Assembly: GCA_021234155.1 (NCBI GenBank)
Contig: JAJEKV010000034.1
Span: forward strand, 6,306,028-6,370,027
DNA length: 64,000 bases
Direction of reading: 5' to 3'
DNA from: Isoetes taiwanensis
Taxonomy: Eukaryota > Streptophyta > Lycopodiopsida > Isoetales > Isoetaceae
Shown here: positions 22,402 to 32,308 of the stretch, one piece after another
Position numbering within the stretch: position 1 is the first letter of the stretch
How the letters are laid out: each line of letters starts with the position of its first letter
Translations under genes and position numbers: made by a program
The notes under the pieces: model-generated
The model's input: the letters and a program-made list of their open reading frames with translations, nothing else
Told to the model about the DNA's origin: nothing
The model's database searches: none

Positions 22402-22647
22402 AAGAATAGAATAGAATAGAATAGTTTTTTTATCGTCCACTGAGACCAATCGGCCTATGGGACCCAGAAGAAGCGCAGCAAACTTATTACTGTCCGGGTT
22501 AAAAAACCCCCGCCCCGAAGGGTTTTCGAGGGAAAAACCGTGGCAGTAATAAGAATGCTGTCAAACTGTACAAGTATACATCATCATGAAATAAATGTGT
22601 ATGTACATGTCAAGTGCGTGCCCGAGGACATAGCTGATCTCGCATGA
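22402..22647 (-). mobile_element. LINE 3' tail fragment (J-type), inserted between divergent gypsy-A2 genes
   Basis: Sequence from GTTTTTTTATCGTCCACTGA rightward matches 55014-55220 (3' end of LINE J2) closely, including AAGGGTTTTCGAGGGAAAAA. The 3' tail is (AATAG)4-like at 22402-22425. A3 lacks this insert at the equivalent site (35588-35596), giving a clean empty-site comparison. Only the last ~245 bp of the LINE are present. Confidence 0.85.
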
Positions 22648-22828
22648 AGGAATGGCATTTAATGCTGGCAACTCGAAGTGGGATCTCATTAAAACGAATG
22701 TGTCAGAAGGTACCATGGCTAGATATGCGGCGGGAGAAAAGATTCTCATTTTAGAAACAACCTTGTATTGCAAACACGTTGACGATTTTTTTGATTGGTC
22801 CACGTCGACAAGGAGTTCCTCGGTTGGC

Positions 22829-22836
22829 TATATAAG
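22829..22836 (+). promoter_or_regulatory. TATA box for the antisense gene of A2
   Basis: TATATAAG at 22829, 37 bp before the ATG at 22866. The same box at the same distance exists in A3 (35773 and 35810). The region 22652-22836 is well conserved between copies. Confidence 0.55.
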
Positions 22837-22865
22837 ACGAACCGGAAGTGAAGCGAAGACATCCG

Positions 22866-23120
22866 ATGGCGCTCAGTATGTCTGCTGCTGGTTTGCATGA
22901 TCACTGCACTATGCCTTCAAACTGTTTGGAGTGGATTACCTGCAAGATGGATTGTCTGGACCTCTGGCGTTGCCACAACCGTGGCCTGGCGATGGACGGG
23001 TGGTGTGCCGGGATGTCTGAGCATCCCGATCCGAAGACCAACGGGATGGAGGTGATTCTGCACCTGCTGGGACCCGGAGCAGAATCTCTACCACATCCTG
23101 CGTATCACCTTTGCTCCTAA
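22866..23120 (+). pseudogene. Antisense small Cys/Trp-rich protein of gypsy-A2 (frameshifted)
   Basis: Encoded on the strand opposite to gag-pol, between pol and ORF3. It reads MALSMSAAGLHDHC, PSNCLEWITCKMDCLDLWRC and MDGWCAGMSEHPDP, then a 2-base deletion relative to A3 near 23072 shifts the frame and it ends at 23120 with CS. Up to the deletion it differs from A3 in 25 of about 69 codons, 17 of them synonymous by hand count. All six N-terminal Cys (C14, C20, C26, C30, C36, C47) are retained. In the original frame a GAG to TAG change also appears near the end, so this copy is inactivated. No family recognised; extra antisense ORFs between pol and the 3' LTR are known in plant Tat-lineage gypsy elements. 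Confidence 0.65.
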
Positions 23121-23269
23121 CCCGGAGTAGAGGGTTTTTCTTCTTAGGACTTAATAGATAGGGCTCTGAGCCCGTTTTTGTATATAGGGCAGTGCCCATA
23201 GCGGAAATAGCTGGGCTGTGCCCACATTTTGTAAAAAAATTCCACCTATAATATAAATATGCCGCTGGT

Positions 23270-26200
23270 TTAGTCACTATCTGTTGTGTTTGTGTCTGTT
23301 GTATGATTGTCACTTGCTGTGGTATGAAATGGTTTGAGGCGAAAGCCATTAACCAGTGTAGGTAATGGAGTTCCATCTAACTCAGCCAGCTGGAAAACGC
23401 TGGGTTGCACCACTTGAATAATTTGATAAGGGCCAAGCCATCGAAACTTAAGCTTACCCAGAAACTTTTTATAACGAGAATCATAAAGAAGAACCAAATC
23501 TCCTTCTTTGAATGTTTTTGTCATGTAAAGATTTTTGCAACCGTTGTCCATGAAGAACACGAATGTAAGCATCCCTTCTAAGTTTATCCGACTGTTCTAA
23601 TTGATAAACCCTTTCTTTGAGTGCAGCAGGTGGATTATGGGCTGTAGCTAGTTGAAAACGGAGAGTTGGAAGAATGTACTCAAAGGGCATGAGAGCTTCT
23701 TGACCATAAACCAATTTGAAAGGAGTGTGACCAGTAGCAATTTTGAAACAAGTATTGTAAGCCCAAAGAACTGTAGGAAGCTTGTTTTGCCAATCAGTGC
23801 GTGAAGCGTCACAAATTTTCTTGAGAATTGTGACCAGAGTTTTGTTGGTGCTTTCAGCCAAACCGTTCCCTTGAGGATAGTAAAGTGTGCTCTTGTGATG
23901 ATGGATCAGTAGATAATCCGTTAGCTCCTTGATGGTATGATTGATAAAATGGACACCTCGATCACTGACCAGCTCCGTGGGGCAGCCAAAACGCGTGATG
24001 ATTTGCTGATAGATGACCTTGGTTGTGCTTGTCGCAGTGTTGTCGGGAAGTGCGCAAGCTTCCGCCCATTTGGTAGCGTAGTCAGTGAGAACCAGAATGT
24101 AGCGGGCACGGGTGTGCCGCGCAGGCGGATCAATGGGTCCCACAAAATCCATCCCCCATTTGCTGAAAGGAAGTGGCGTGGTGACCGGCGTCAAGGGAAG
24201 AGCCGCCACGGCTGTGGGCTTTCCCACACACCGACAAGCATCACACGGCGGGCGTATGGAGCGCCTTTGAAGAGCGTGGGCCAAAAAATAACCCGCAAGA
24301 AGGATTTTTGCGCGTGGTGTCACCATGAAAATGACCACCACCGAGCCCTTCATGGGCTTCTCGGACAATATCCGGGACCTCATGAGGGAGAACACGGCGT
24401 CGAAGAATGGTATCCTTACCCTTTTGTAAAGATGGCCCCGCAACCATGGTGTAGTCACGGACCTCCGGGGAGAAATTGATGTCGACGGGATTGTCGCTGG
24501 TTTGAGAGCGTGGCGCCCTCGGGTGGAAGAGCTCGTAGGAGGAGATACTGCTGAAAGTCGTGGAACCAATGTGGTATTGCCGTGACCAGAAAGAGTTGAG
24601 CGTCAGGAAAGGCGTCTGAGACTCCAGTAGAGGGATCATCTGTGTGGATGCGTGAAAGATAATCCGGGACAACATGAGATTTGCCGGCCTTGTGAACAAT
24701 TTCAAAAGGTGCAAATTCTTGCAGAAGGAGGACCCAACGAGCAATGCGGCCCGTGGGCGTGGATTTGTTGATCAAATAAAGAAGTGCTTGGTGGTCAACA
24801 AAGAATTTGATCTGACTGCCCAAAAGATAGTGACGGAAGGGTTGGACACAGAAAATTAAACCCAAGGCTTCACGCGCTGTGGCAGAGTAGTTGCGCTCAG
24901 CAGAATTGAGTTTCCGGCTGGCGTATCGGTTTGGTTTGTCAGTGTGCGCATCATATTCTTGAGAAAGAACAACTCCAATAGCAAACGCCGAGACATCTAC
25001 ATGGACGTGAAAGGGCTTGTCCCATTGAGGAGGAACAAGAACCGGGGCCTGAGTAAGTAAAAGTTTCAACTGTTGGAAAGCAGCATCCGCCTGGGAATTC
25101 CAAGCTCAGGTGGATTCATCACCCGTGAGTTTATGAATGAGATATGCAATGGCTGCAAGTCCAGGAATGAAGGTGGAGTAATAATTGTCCTTACCCAGGA
25201 AAGAGCGTGTCTCCTTGATATTGGCTGGTGCTTGAGCCTTGAGCACACAACTGATTTTGGCAGGATCTGTGGTGATAGCTGCTTTGCTGACAACGTGTCC
25301 TAACAGAACACCTGAAGTGACGCAAAAGGTGCATTTCTCGGGATTGAGACTAATGCCGGACTCATCACATTTCTGAAAGACGAGTTCCAATTTATCTAAA
25401 TGGTCAGCCATGGAACTGTAGGCAGAGAAGTCATCTTGAAAAATTTGTAAGAAGGGATTTTCCTTCATGAAATCATGAAAAACTGAGAGCATGATTCGTT
25501 GAAACGTAATCCAAAAGGAACCACCTTGTAGGCAAAAGTGCCCCACGGGGTGGTGAAAGTAGTTTTGAGTTGATCAGATTCTTTGATGGATATCTGATTG
25601 TAGCCAGAAAAACCATCCATGAAGGAGTACATCTCATGTCCAGCAACCTCTTCCAGAACCTGGTCTGTGAAGGGAAGTGGAAAATGATCACGCTCCGTGG
25701 CCTGATTTAGTTTTCGGTAGTCCACACAAACACAGATCTTTCCATTGTGTTTGAGTGCAATGACAATGGGGCTCACCCATTCAGAATGTTTGACCTCATA
25801 GATCAAACCTGCAGCAAGGAGTTTGTCAATTTCTGCCTTGACGCGATCGCGGTAATTGGGGTTGAGCCGGTACTGTCGTTGCTATATGGGACGTGCATCG
25901 GATTTGGTAGGAATGGTGAGTTCCCCCAAGGTTTTCTTGATCCCCCGAAGGTCTCTATAACTCCAGGCGAAAATGTGTTTGAACTTTTTGAAGAGCGTGA
26001 CGGCCCTGTGACGATAGGGTGTCGGAAGATTGGCAGCAATGCGGACAGGCTGATTGTTGCCCACGTCCACAATCTCGACTGCAGGAGTCTGAATATGGGG
26101 GATAACTTCCGTGTCCTGGACAATATGAGCAGGAGGTTGAAGCATGATCGGATGCGTGGCACTCTACGTGGTGAAGAAGAGAGGTTGATGAGTTTCATCA

Positions 26201-27403
26201 AGCAGAGATTGCTTCATGACAGCGTGTACATCTATAGGAGCTGCAGGAGGTTCAGCATCTAAAAAGTGATCAACACGCTGGATGCGATTGCAAGGAGCCA
26301 AGTAAGGGTCAAGCAAGGCAGCCACAGCCTGGTCCTGATCAAGAGTCATTTCTCCCCAAGGATCAGCATACTCGGGGTAGGATGACAGAGGCAGACTTTC
26401 TGGTGGAGCCTGAACTTGATAGATATTCTGGGCGTCCTCAGAATCAGTGTCGGAGAGAGAGGGTTTAGCATTGTCGACCGAAATGATTTTACCGGTTTCC
26501 AAGTCCATAGTGGCATTGAGGTGACCATCTGTGATGACTAACTGATCCGTAGCCCAGTAATGGATGCTCTTGGCCTGGCGGAGAAAAGGTCTGCCGACCA
26601 ACATTTCATAATCATCTGGATCTTCTCCAGCCTTCCAAACACCGAATTCCAAGGGGAAGCGGAGATCACCAATGTTGATGTGAAGAAGAGGCGTGACGCC
26701 TTGAGGTCTCGTGATATGGCCATTAGCCAATTTGATGTCATATGGGGCACGATAGAGTTGTTTGATGCCCATTTGTTTGCGGAGTTTATCCCTGATGAGA
26801 TTAACTGCGCTACCTCTGTCAATTTGAACATGGTTGACTTGTTGATTGCCCACCGTGGCATGGACCGTGGGTGTAGAGGTAGCAACAGCCCCAACCAAAA
26901 CGGTCGGGAGGGGTAACTGGTCCTTGAGAGCAGGACAGAGTTTCAGAATGGTTGCCAGACTTAAAGGAATTTTGATTTTTGCCAGTTCCTCTTGGAGTTC
27001 TAGAGGCACATGAGAAAAAGGATCTGCTGAATCCACGGGTGCTGGAGTGCGTGGTAATGAAGCAGCAACTTCTTTGAGTAGGTCAACCTCAGCAGCAATA
27101 TTGGGATATGTCTGAGAGCGTGGAGGTTGAGATGTGGAAGGTGTATCTGGTCGTTGTTGAGCTCTGGTGGTGGCATAAACATTTGCCAACGTGCGGCCTT
27201 CAGCAGCTTGCATGAGGTTCAAAATGCTTTGGCGAACTTTAGGCATGACATGCGGCATGAGTTTCTCCAAGTCAGGTGCAAAGTGAACCTTTTTTTTCCT
27301 CTTCATGAGGAATGGTGTCGACTGCAAAGGCAGGTTGCGTGCCATTAGGAAGAATGGTTAAGGGACGTGACGCCCTGGTCTGGCGTGAAACCAAACCAAC
27401 CCA
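23270..27403 (-). pseudogene. gypsy-A2 pol (protease, RT, RNase H, integrase)
   Basis: Minus-strand order: VHFAPDLEKLMPH linker, protease near 26820 (reads IDRGSAVNLI where A1/A3 have IDGGS, so the active site is altered), connector, TAG at 25882-25884, RT (SEWVSPIVIALKHNGKIC; FMDGFSGYNQI; FQDDFSAYSS at 25430-25441), RNase H (HVHVDVSAFAIGVVLSQ; HQALLYLI), integrase (HTRARYILVLTDYATKWAEA; ELVSDRGVHFIN; QGNGLAESTNK) and a GPF/Y-like end (FRWLGPYQIIQV). No chromodomain. Lesions include a frameshift near 27296, a stop at 26164, a ~15-bp deletion in the FGL...TFQRI region near 25500 and frameshifts near 24470 and 23520. It is in frame with gag through TGG at 27401-27403. Confidence 0.88.
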
Positions 27404-29176
27404 ATTTGATGGTCGGACTGGAGGATTAAGAGCCTGAAAAATTTCTTCCTGTGCTTGTTGATCCATCTGTGGTGGATTTGCAGGAGCTGGTTGATAGCGT
27501 GATTGCTGAGGCGCGCGAGGTGGCTTCCGAAGAACAAGACGCGGAGCTTGTTTGCCATTGGCAATCCAGAGTTGGTAAGCCATGAGGCGGACCGAGGTGG
27601 TCTGATTTGTGCCAGGAAGCTGTACCTGAACTTGTGAAAGTTGAGGACATGCCGTGGTGGTATGACCCCATTCATGACAGTGATAACACTGAGCTTTAGA
27701 AGGATCAAAAGGAGGGCGTGTGTTGGGTCCCCGTTGTGGCTCCTGTTGCTGTTAGAGTTGACTGGGTTGCGCCTGCAGTGGCGGCTGCTTATTTTGCGAT
27801 TGTTGCTGAGGTGTGGTTTGCACTTGATAAACCAGTTTATTGCGGAAAGGTGTAGGATGAGTGCGAGTGCACTCTTCCGTGGCATGATTGCACATGTTGC
27901 ATCATTTACAATGAGGCGGGCCATTGGTGGAATTGCACTCATTCGCCAAGTGGCCTTGATATTTGCAGATATGGCACCAGATCTGACTGCGCTGCGGATT
28001 GGCGTGTTGAGGTTGGACAGCAGTCTGTGGAACCATGACAGGTGGAATGAAAGGGAGCTCCTGAAGAGCCACGCCACGGGAGGAAACATTGACTGAGTGA
28101 TTGACAAGGTCGATAGCCTGCTCCAAAGTCTTCGGGCGCAGGTATTCAGTCATGAGTCGAATAGCTGGAGGAAGTCCTTGGAGAAACCAGACCAAGATCT
28201 AGCTCTGTGTGGGGTACTCCTTGAGTTTGCTGAGCAGAATGTGAAGATGGTCTGCAAAATCCCGGGCGGACTCCGTGGGCTCTTGTTGAAGGTCATTGAG
28301 TTGCTTGAGATGAAGTTGATCATCATCCGTGGTCCCATAGTGAGAAAGAAAAGCAGTTCTCATTTCTGACCAATCTTGTTTCCAGTGGCTTTTGTTGGAC
28401 ATGAGCCATTGATGAGGAGAGCCACGCAGTGTGGTGGAAAAGATATGGAATTTCAGTTGAGGTTGTGCATGACCATTTAGGACAGCAAGAGCCTCAAATT
28501 CTTCCATGTGGGCCTGAGCACTTTGGTCTAAAGGTTTGCCTTTCGTGTTGCCAAAGGTTGGATAAGCCAGCTTAAGGTTCTGAAAGGTAGAGTTGAAAGT
28601 GCTGGGCTGGACAGGAACGGAATAATGATTATAGTGAGGTGGAGTTGGAGGTGGCATGGTGCCTGAAGGACCCTGATGAAGGGGTGACTGAGGAGGAGGT
28701 ACTGGAGGTGCCTGATCATTGGGTTTGAGGTCTGTAAGGTTGTAAACAGGAAGAGCGGTGGGAAATGTAGGGAAAGGAAATTCCTGGGGAGGAACAAAAG
28801 AGACATGTGGATATCTCTGTCCACCCGGGGGAGATGATGGTTGGGAAGGCAGAGGTGTGTGGCCAGAAGAATGATGGATGTAGGCATGTTCAGGGGTATG
28901 AAAGTAAGGTTGAGAAGGTTGAGCCGGATAGGGCTCCTGATAGTGATGAGGTGACTGAGGCTGTGAGCAATGTTTGCACGCTTGAGGCGGGGAACTGGGA
29001 CGAGACAGGACACGAGGGGTGGGTGGCGCCGACTGAGCCCTAGACCGAATGTGGCCTTCCTCAATGTCATAAGCAGATCCATACATGTCGCGAACGGCTT
29101 CCCTTCGATGATGGCGCTCCAAGCGAGACGCCGTCTGGGAAAGGAGTTCTTCTGGCGTGAAGTTTCGGATAGACAT
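27404..29176 (-). pseudogene. gypsy-A2 gag
   Basis: Starts MSIRNFTPEELLSQTASRLE at 29176. A Pro/Gln/Ser-rich N-terminal third is followed by the capsid-like region (TYP/AYPTFGNTKGK, HQWLMSNKSHWKQDWSEM, QEPTESARDFADHLHILLSK) and the nucleocapsid with CHICKYQGHLANEC, a second knuckle whose first part is broken by TAA at about 27903 (HCK-stop-CNMCNHATEEC), and CYHCHEWGHTTTAC. Stops at 28199-28201 (TAG), about 27903 and about 27752. Where A1 and A3 have TAG before pol, this copy has TGG (27401-27403), so gag and pol form one frame here apart from the mutations. Confidence 0.88.
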
Positions 29177-29223
29177 GGCGACAGACTAGAGAAAAATCGA
29201 ATCAGACCCGGCAGCGGCAACAG

Positions 29224-29818
29224 TGTTTGGGGTCTGGGTTCGGGAACTCCTGCAAGACAGCCCTCTGTGAGGACCCGTGGATCTAACAGGAGAATCCGGG
29301 GGACTATGTCACGCGGGATTTGCAAGAAGAGAACAAGAAGAAGAAAACAGAACAAAAGAGAACAATGAGAGAAAAATGATAAGCTTCCTTGATATCAATG
29401 ATGAACATACATGAGGTCTCGCAATCGAGAGAAGACTGAAAAGAGACAAGACTCAAAACTCATCTAAAAACTCATGTGCTAGCTCTACTCATATATATAG
29501 TACAATGGCCTTTGGCCCAATATAGACACTCTGACTGATCTCGGTGCCGACTCCTGGAAGGAGGCCTGATTTGCAGGAATGCTGGCGGTGCCTCTTGAAG
29601 TGCCTAGAATCATGCTGACGCTGACGCGGGCGGTGACGGGTCGTCACTTGTCTGAGCGCCGCCTCTTGTTGACGGACGCAGGCTTTGACTGCGTGGTCTG
29701 CTGCTTGGTCTTCTGCTGAGCCTTTGATGACTGACCCGTGGCTGACTGTGGATCCTTGTTCTTGACCTGGTCCGTCGTATGCATGAATAGTCCTGTACCA
29801 AGAGGCACAGGACTAACA
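29224..29818 (-). mobile_element. 5' LTR of gypsy-A2 (595 bp)
   Basis: TGTTTGGGG...GGACTAACA on plus; TATA box on the minus strand at about 29489-29499. The adjacent minus-strand sequence (29200-29223) reads CTGTTGCCGCTGCCGGGTCT, resembling the TGGCGCCGTTGCCGGGGA primer-binding sites used by several plant gypsy elements. Confidence 0.9.
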
Positions 29819-30289
29819 AAGCTCTGCCTCCTGCCATAACAAAACAAGGAGAAATGTGGGTCTGCATCTCCATCTCCATTTTGATTCAGCGGCTAGGGTA
29901 AGCAGAAAGAGGGCAAAAACACAAAGGTTTTGGGTTTTTATTTGCAAGAAAATTGGGTTTTTTTTTTCCCTTTTTTTTTAAACTACAATTCTATAATTTT
30001 CCTAATGTCTAAACTCTCCTAATGCGTTTTTTACTCCTATTCTATAATATATAATAATGTATTTTTCCAAATGTATAATTTTACCAATTCTATTGGTCAA
30101 TGTCAGTTGGACGCTTTTTTTTTTAAAGTTCGTATCATACGCACTGTACATATTAATACGTTAAGTACGGTACTAATAAAACAAGAGCTCAATTTGACCT
30201 GTCAACTTATAGGTATAGTACGTATAGTACTGTGAGGAAGGTATGGGACGTATGTAAACGTAAAATACGGGTACGTAAACAACACTGCA
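29819..30289. other. Intervening sequence without recognised gene
   Basis: Moderately A/T-rich, with T-runs near 29949-29979 and 30115-30124. No coding frame, RNA gene or terminal repeat is supported. It separates the A2 LTR from the LINE that hosts the copia element. Confidence 0.5.
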
Positions 30290-30442
30290 GGCGGGTAACA
30301 CCATCTCTGACCTCAAGAATGGAGACAATTAGATCACTTGGCAGCAACTAGTGACAAAAATCAATGACTCCTATACCAACAGGAAAATCTATGTTACAGT
30401 TATGCAGGCAGTGGTTGATTGGAGGGACCCTTCAGATCCCAT
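30290..30442 (+). pseudogene. LINE P ORF2 C-terminal part, left of the copia insertion
   Basis: The plus frame reads ITWQQLVTKINDSYTNRKIY and ends in RDPSDPI, then the copia begins. It continues at 53608 after one copy of the CCCAT target duplication; further right the same LINE shows FPNVFCGTLRILALWSIWKH and RNRAYSDNARV. The 5' truncation point near 30290 is approximate. It is the oldest layer of the nest. Confidence 0.55.
30438..30442. repeat. Copia target-site duplication, left copy (CCCAT)
   Basis: CCCAT immediately precedes the LTR start TGTTAGAATT. The same five bases follow the other LTR at 53603-53607. Confidence 0.85.
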
Positions 30443-30583
30443 TGTTAGAATTATAAAATGTCTAGCCTTGAATTTATTTGTTTCCTTGAAATGCATCTCA
30501 AATAAATATCACAACTTAACATACAACCATGAAGAAGAAATTCATAATTTTAACACTTTATTTTACTCAATCTCCTTTGAATA
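30443..30583 (-). mobile_element. Copia 3' LTR, terminal piece
   Basis: Matches 52914-53065 (TGTTAGAATTATAAAATGTC onward) with a small deletion (AATGCTTCAAGTTCT missing). Continuation is displaced to 43696 by element X1; about 95 bp of LTR (equivalent of 53066-53145) are missing at the insertion. Confidence 0.85.
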
Positions 30584-31238
30584 TGTAGCATTATAACAGG
30601 GGGTTTTTCTTTCCGTTTTTGTATTGTTTTCTCTAAGGTTTTCATATGATTTGGTGGCCGTATTCATCCAGGTGTACTAAATAGTATTTCTAGAGTGCAC
30701 CCTTTTGTCAGCCGTTGATTTTAGAAAAGGGGGCAAATCCTGTGGTGGAGGCTTCTTTATTTTTGGTCCTCCCATTATTTTTAGGGTTTGTAGCCAACAC
30801 AAGGAACATGGGACTCGGGTAACATTTAGGGCTAGGCCTTCTAGAGCCGAGGTTGCTTCTGGAGCCTGGCTGTAACATTGTGGTGGCACAGAGGTGCGCG
30901 TATTATGAGCCAAGGATTGTAAGTAGATTTTTTAGCTCCGGTCACGAACGGTATAGAACGGAAAACCCTTGTGGGTTTTAACGCGGCTATGGAAGCAGGC
31001 AAGGAAACAAAGTAGAAGAAGCCGGCCTAGAACACGAAGAAGCTGTCAGTGAGGACGGATCTGTTCAAGGATTGGGCGGCTTCACTTATGTTGAAGCCTG
31101 TTCTGTCACTTTTTGTTGAATGGAAGAAGTCAGTGAATGCAGACCTGATAGGCTTCTGTTGTAGAAGGACTTTGTTTAATAATATTCTTTGTTCGGATTT
31201 TGTTCTCCTTGCTTGATCGTATCAGTAGTGACTCCCAA

Positions 31239-31398
31239 ACCATGCTCATGAAATCTTAGGCTGACATGAAAAGTCTTGGCCCAGCTTGTTTTTGGGCGGA
31301 CAACGAGGCTGGATTAGAACCATGCTCATGAAATCTTAGGCTGACATGAAAAATCTTGGCCCAACTTGTGTTTGGGCGGACAGCGAGGCTGGATTAGG
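31239..31398. repeat. 80-bp tandem duplication inside X1
   Basis: ACCATGCTCATGAAATCTTA ... GGCTGGATTAG occurs twice in direct tandem (31239-31318, 31319-31398) with a handful of substitutions. Confidence 0.9.
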
Positions 31399-31698
31399 TT
31401 CTTGGAGCAGGCAAGGGTGATCACTCTGGAACTTGAAGTTGCAACTTAAGCCAGGTAATTAATCTTGCATGTAGTTTGCTCCCATTAGCAAACGAGCTTA
31501 TTATCCATGTGTAGCTGGTCTAGCAAGACTTAAAAAAAGACGATGTTTTGTAGAAGTAATAAGACAGAATGGCAAAGGGATTTGGATACTTGGCATATCT
31601 ATCTACTTGGATACTTGAAGACTGATATTAATGGTAGTAGACTTATCTGACAGCAGTTTAGAGTAGATGTAAAGCTAAATAGGCTGGTACCTAACTGG

Positions 31699-31703
31699 GT
31701 GCA
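31699..31703. repeat. gypsy-A3 target-site duplication, left copy (GTGCA)
   Basis: GTGCA precedes TGTTTGGGG here and follows GGACTAACA at 42791-42795. Confidence 0.85.
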
Positions 31704-32297
31704 TGTTTGGGGTCTGGGTTCGGGAACTCCTGCAAGACAGCCCTCTGTGAGGACCCGTGGATCTAACAGGAGAATCCGGGGACTATGTCACGCGGGATTT
31801 GCAAGAAAACAAAAGAAGGGAAAAGAAAACATAAGAACAATGAGATAACAATGACAAGCGTCCTTGATATCAATGATGATGATACATGAGCTCTCGCAAC
31901 CGAGAGAAAACTGAAAATGAGACAAGACTCAAAACTCATCTAAAACTCATGTGCTATCTCTACTCATATATATAGTACAATGGCCTTTGGCCCAATATAG
32001 ACACTCTGACTGATCTCGGTGCCGACTCCTGGAAGGAGGCCTGATTTGCAAGAATGCTGGCGGTGCCTTTTGAAGTGCCTAGAATCACGCTGACGCTGAC
32101 GCGGGCGGTGACAGGCCCTCACTTGTCTGAGCGCCGCCTCTTGTTGACGGACGGGACGCAGCTTTGATCGGTGGTCTGGCCGCTTGGTCTTCTGCTGAGC
32201 CTTTGACGACTGACCCGCGCCTGGTTGTGGATCCTTGGCCTTGACTTGGTCCATGGAATGCATGAATAGTCCTGTACCAGGAGGCACAGGACTAACA
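31704..32297 (-). mobile_element. 3' LTR of gypsy-A3
   Basis: 594 bp, TG/CA ends, bounded by GTGCA on the left and the polypurine tract on the right. Minus-strand TATA at about 31964-31974. Confidence 0.92.
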
Positions 32298-32308
32298 CTC
32301 CCCCCCAC
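32298..32308 (-). promoter_or_regulatory. Polypurine tract of gypsy-A3
   Basis: CTCCCCCCCAC on plus reads GTGGGGGGGAG on the element strand, adjoining the LTR start TGTTAGTCC. Confidence 0.85.

Larger units (their letters stand above)
20829..29818 (-). mobile_element. gypsy-A copy A2, lacking its 3' end
   Basis: Minus-strand order: 5' LTR (29224-29818), gag (27404-29176), pol (23270-27403), intergenic region with the antisense small gene (22866-23120, plus strand), ORF3 (20829-22106). A LINE tail is inserted at 22402-22647. At 20829 the element breaks off inside the ORF3 coiled coil and the chromovirus-like region follows, so the ORF3 C-terminus, polypurine tract and 3' LTR are gone. Compared with A3, the gene order is identical. 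Confidence 0.88.

Noticed and set aside
31711-31735. tRNA-like TPsiC arm (GGGTTCGGGAACTCC) in gypsy-A LTRs
   Set aside because: No acceptor, D or anticodon arms around it; it is an internal part of the LTR present in all four LTRs.
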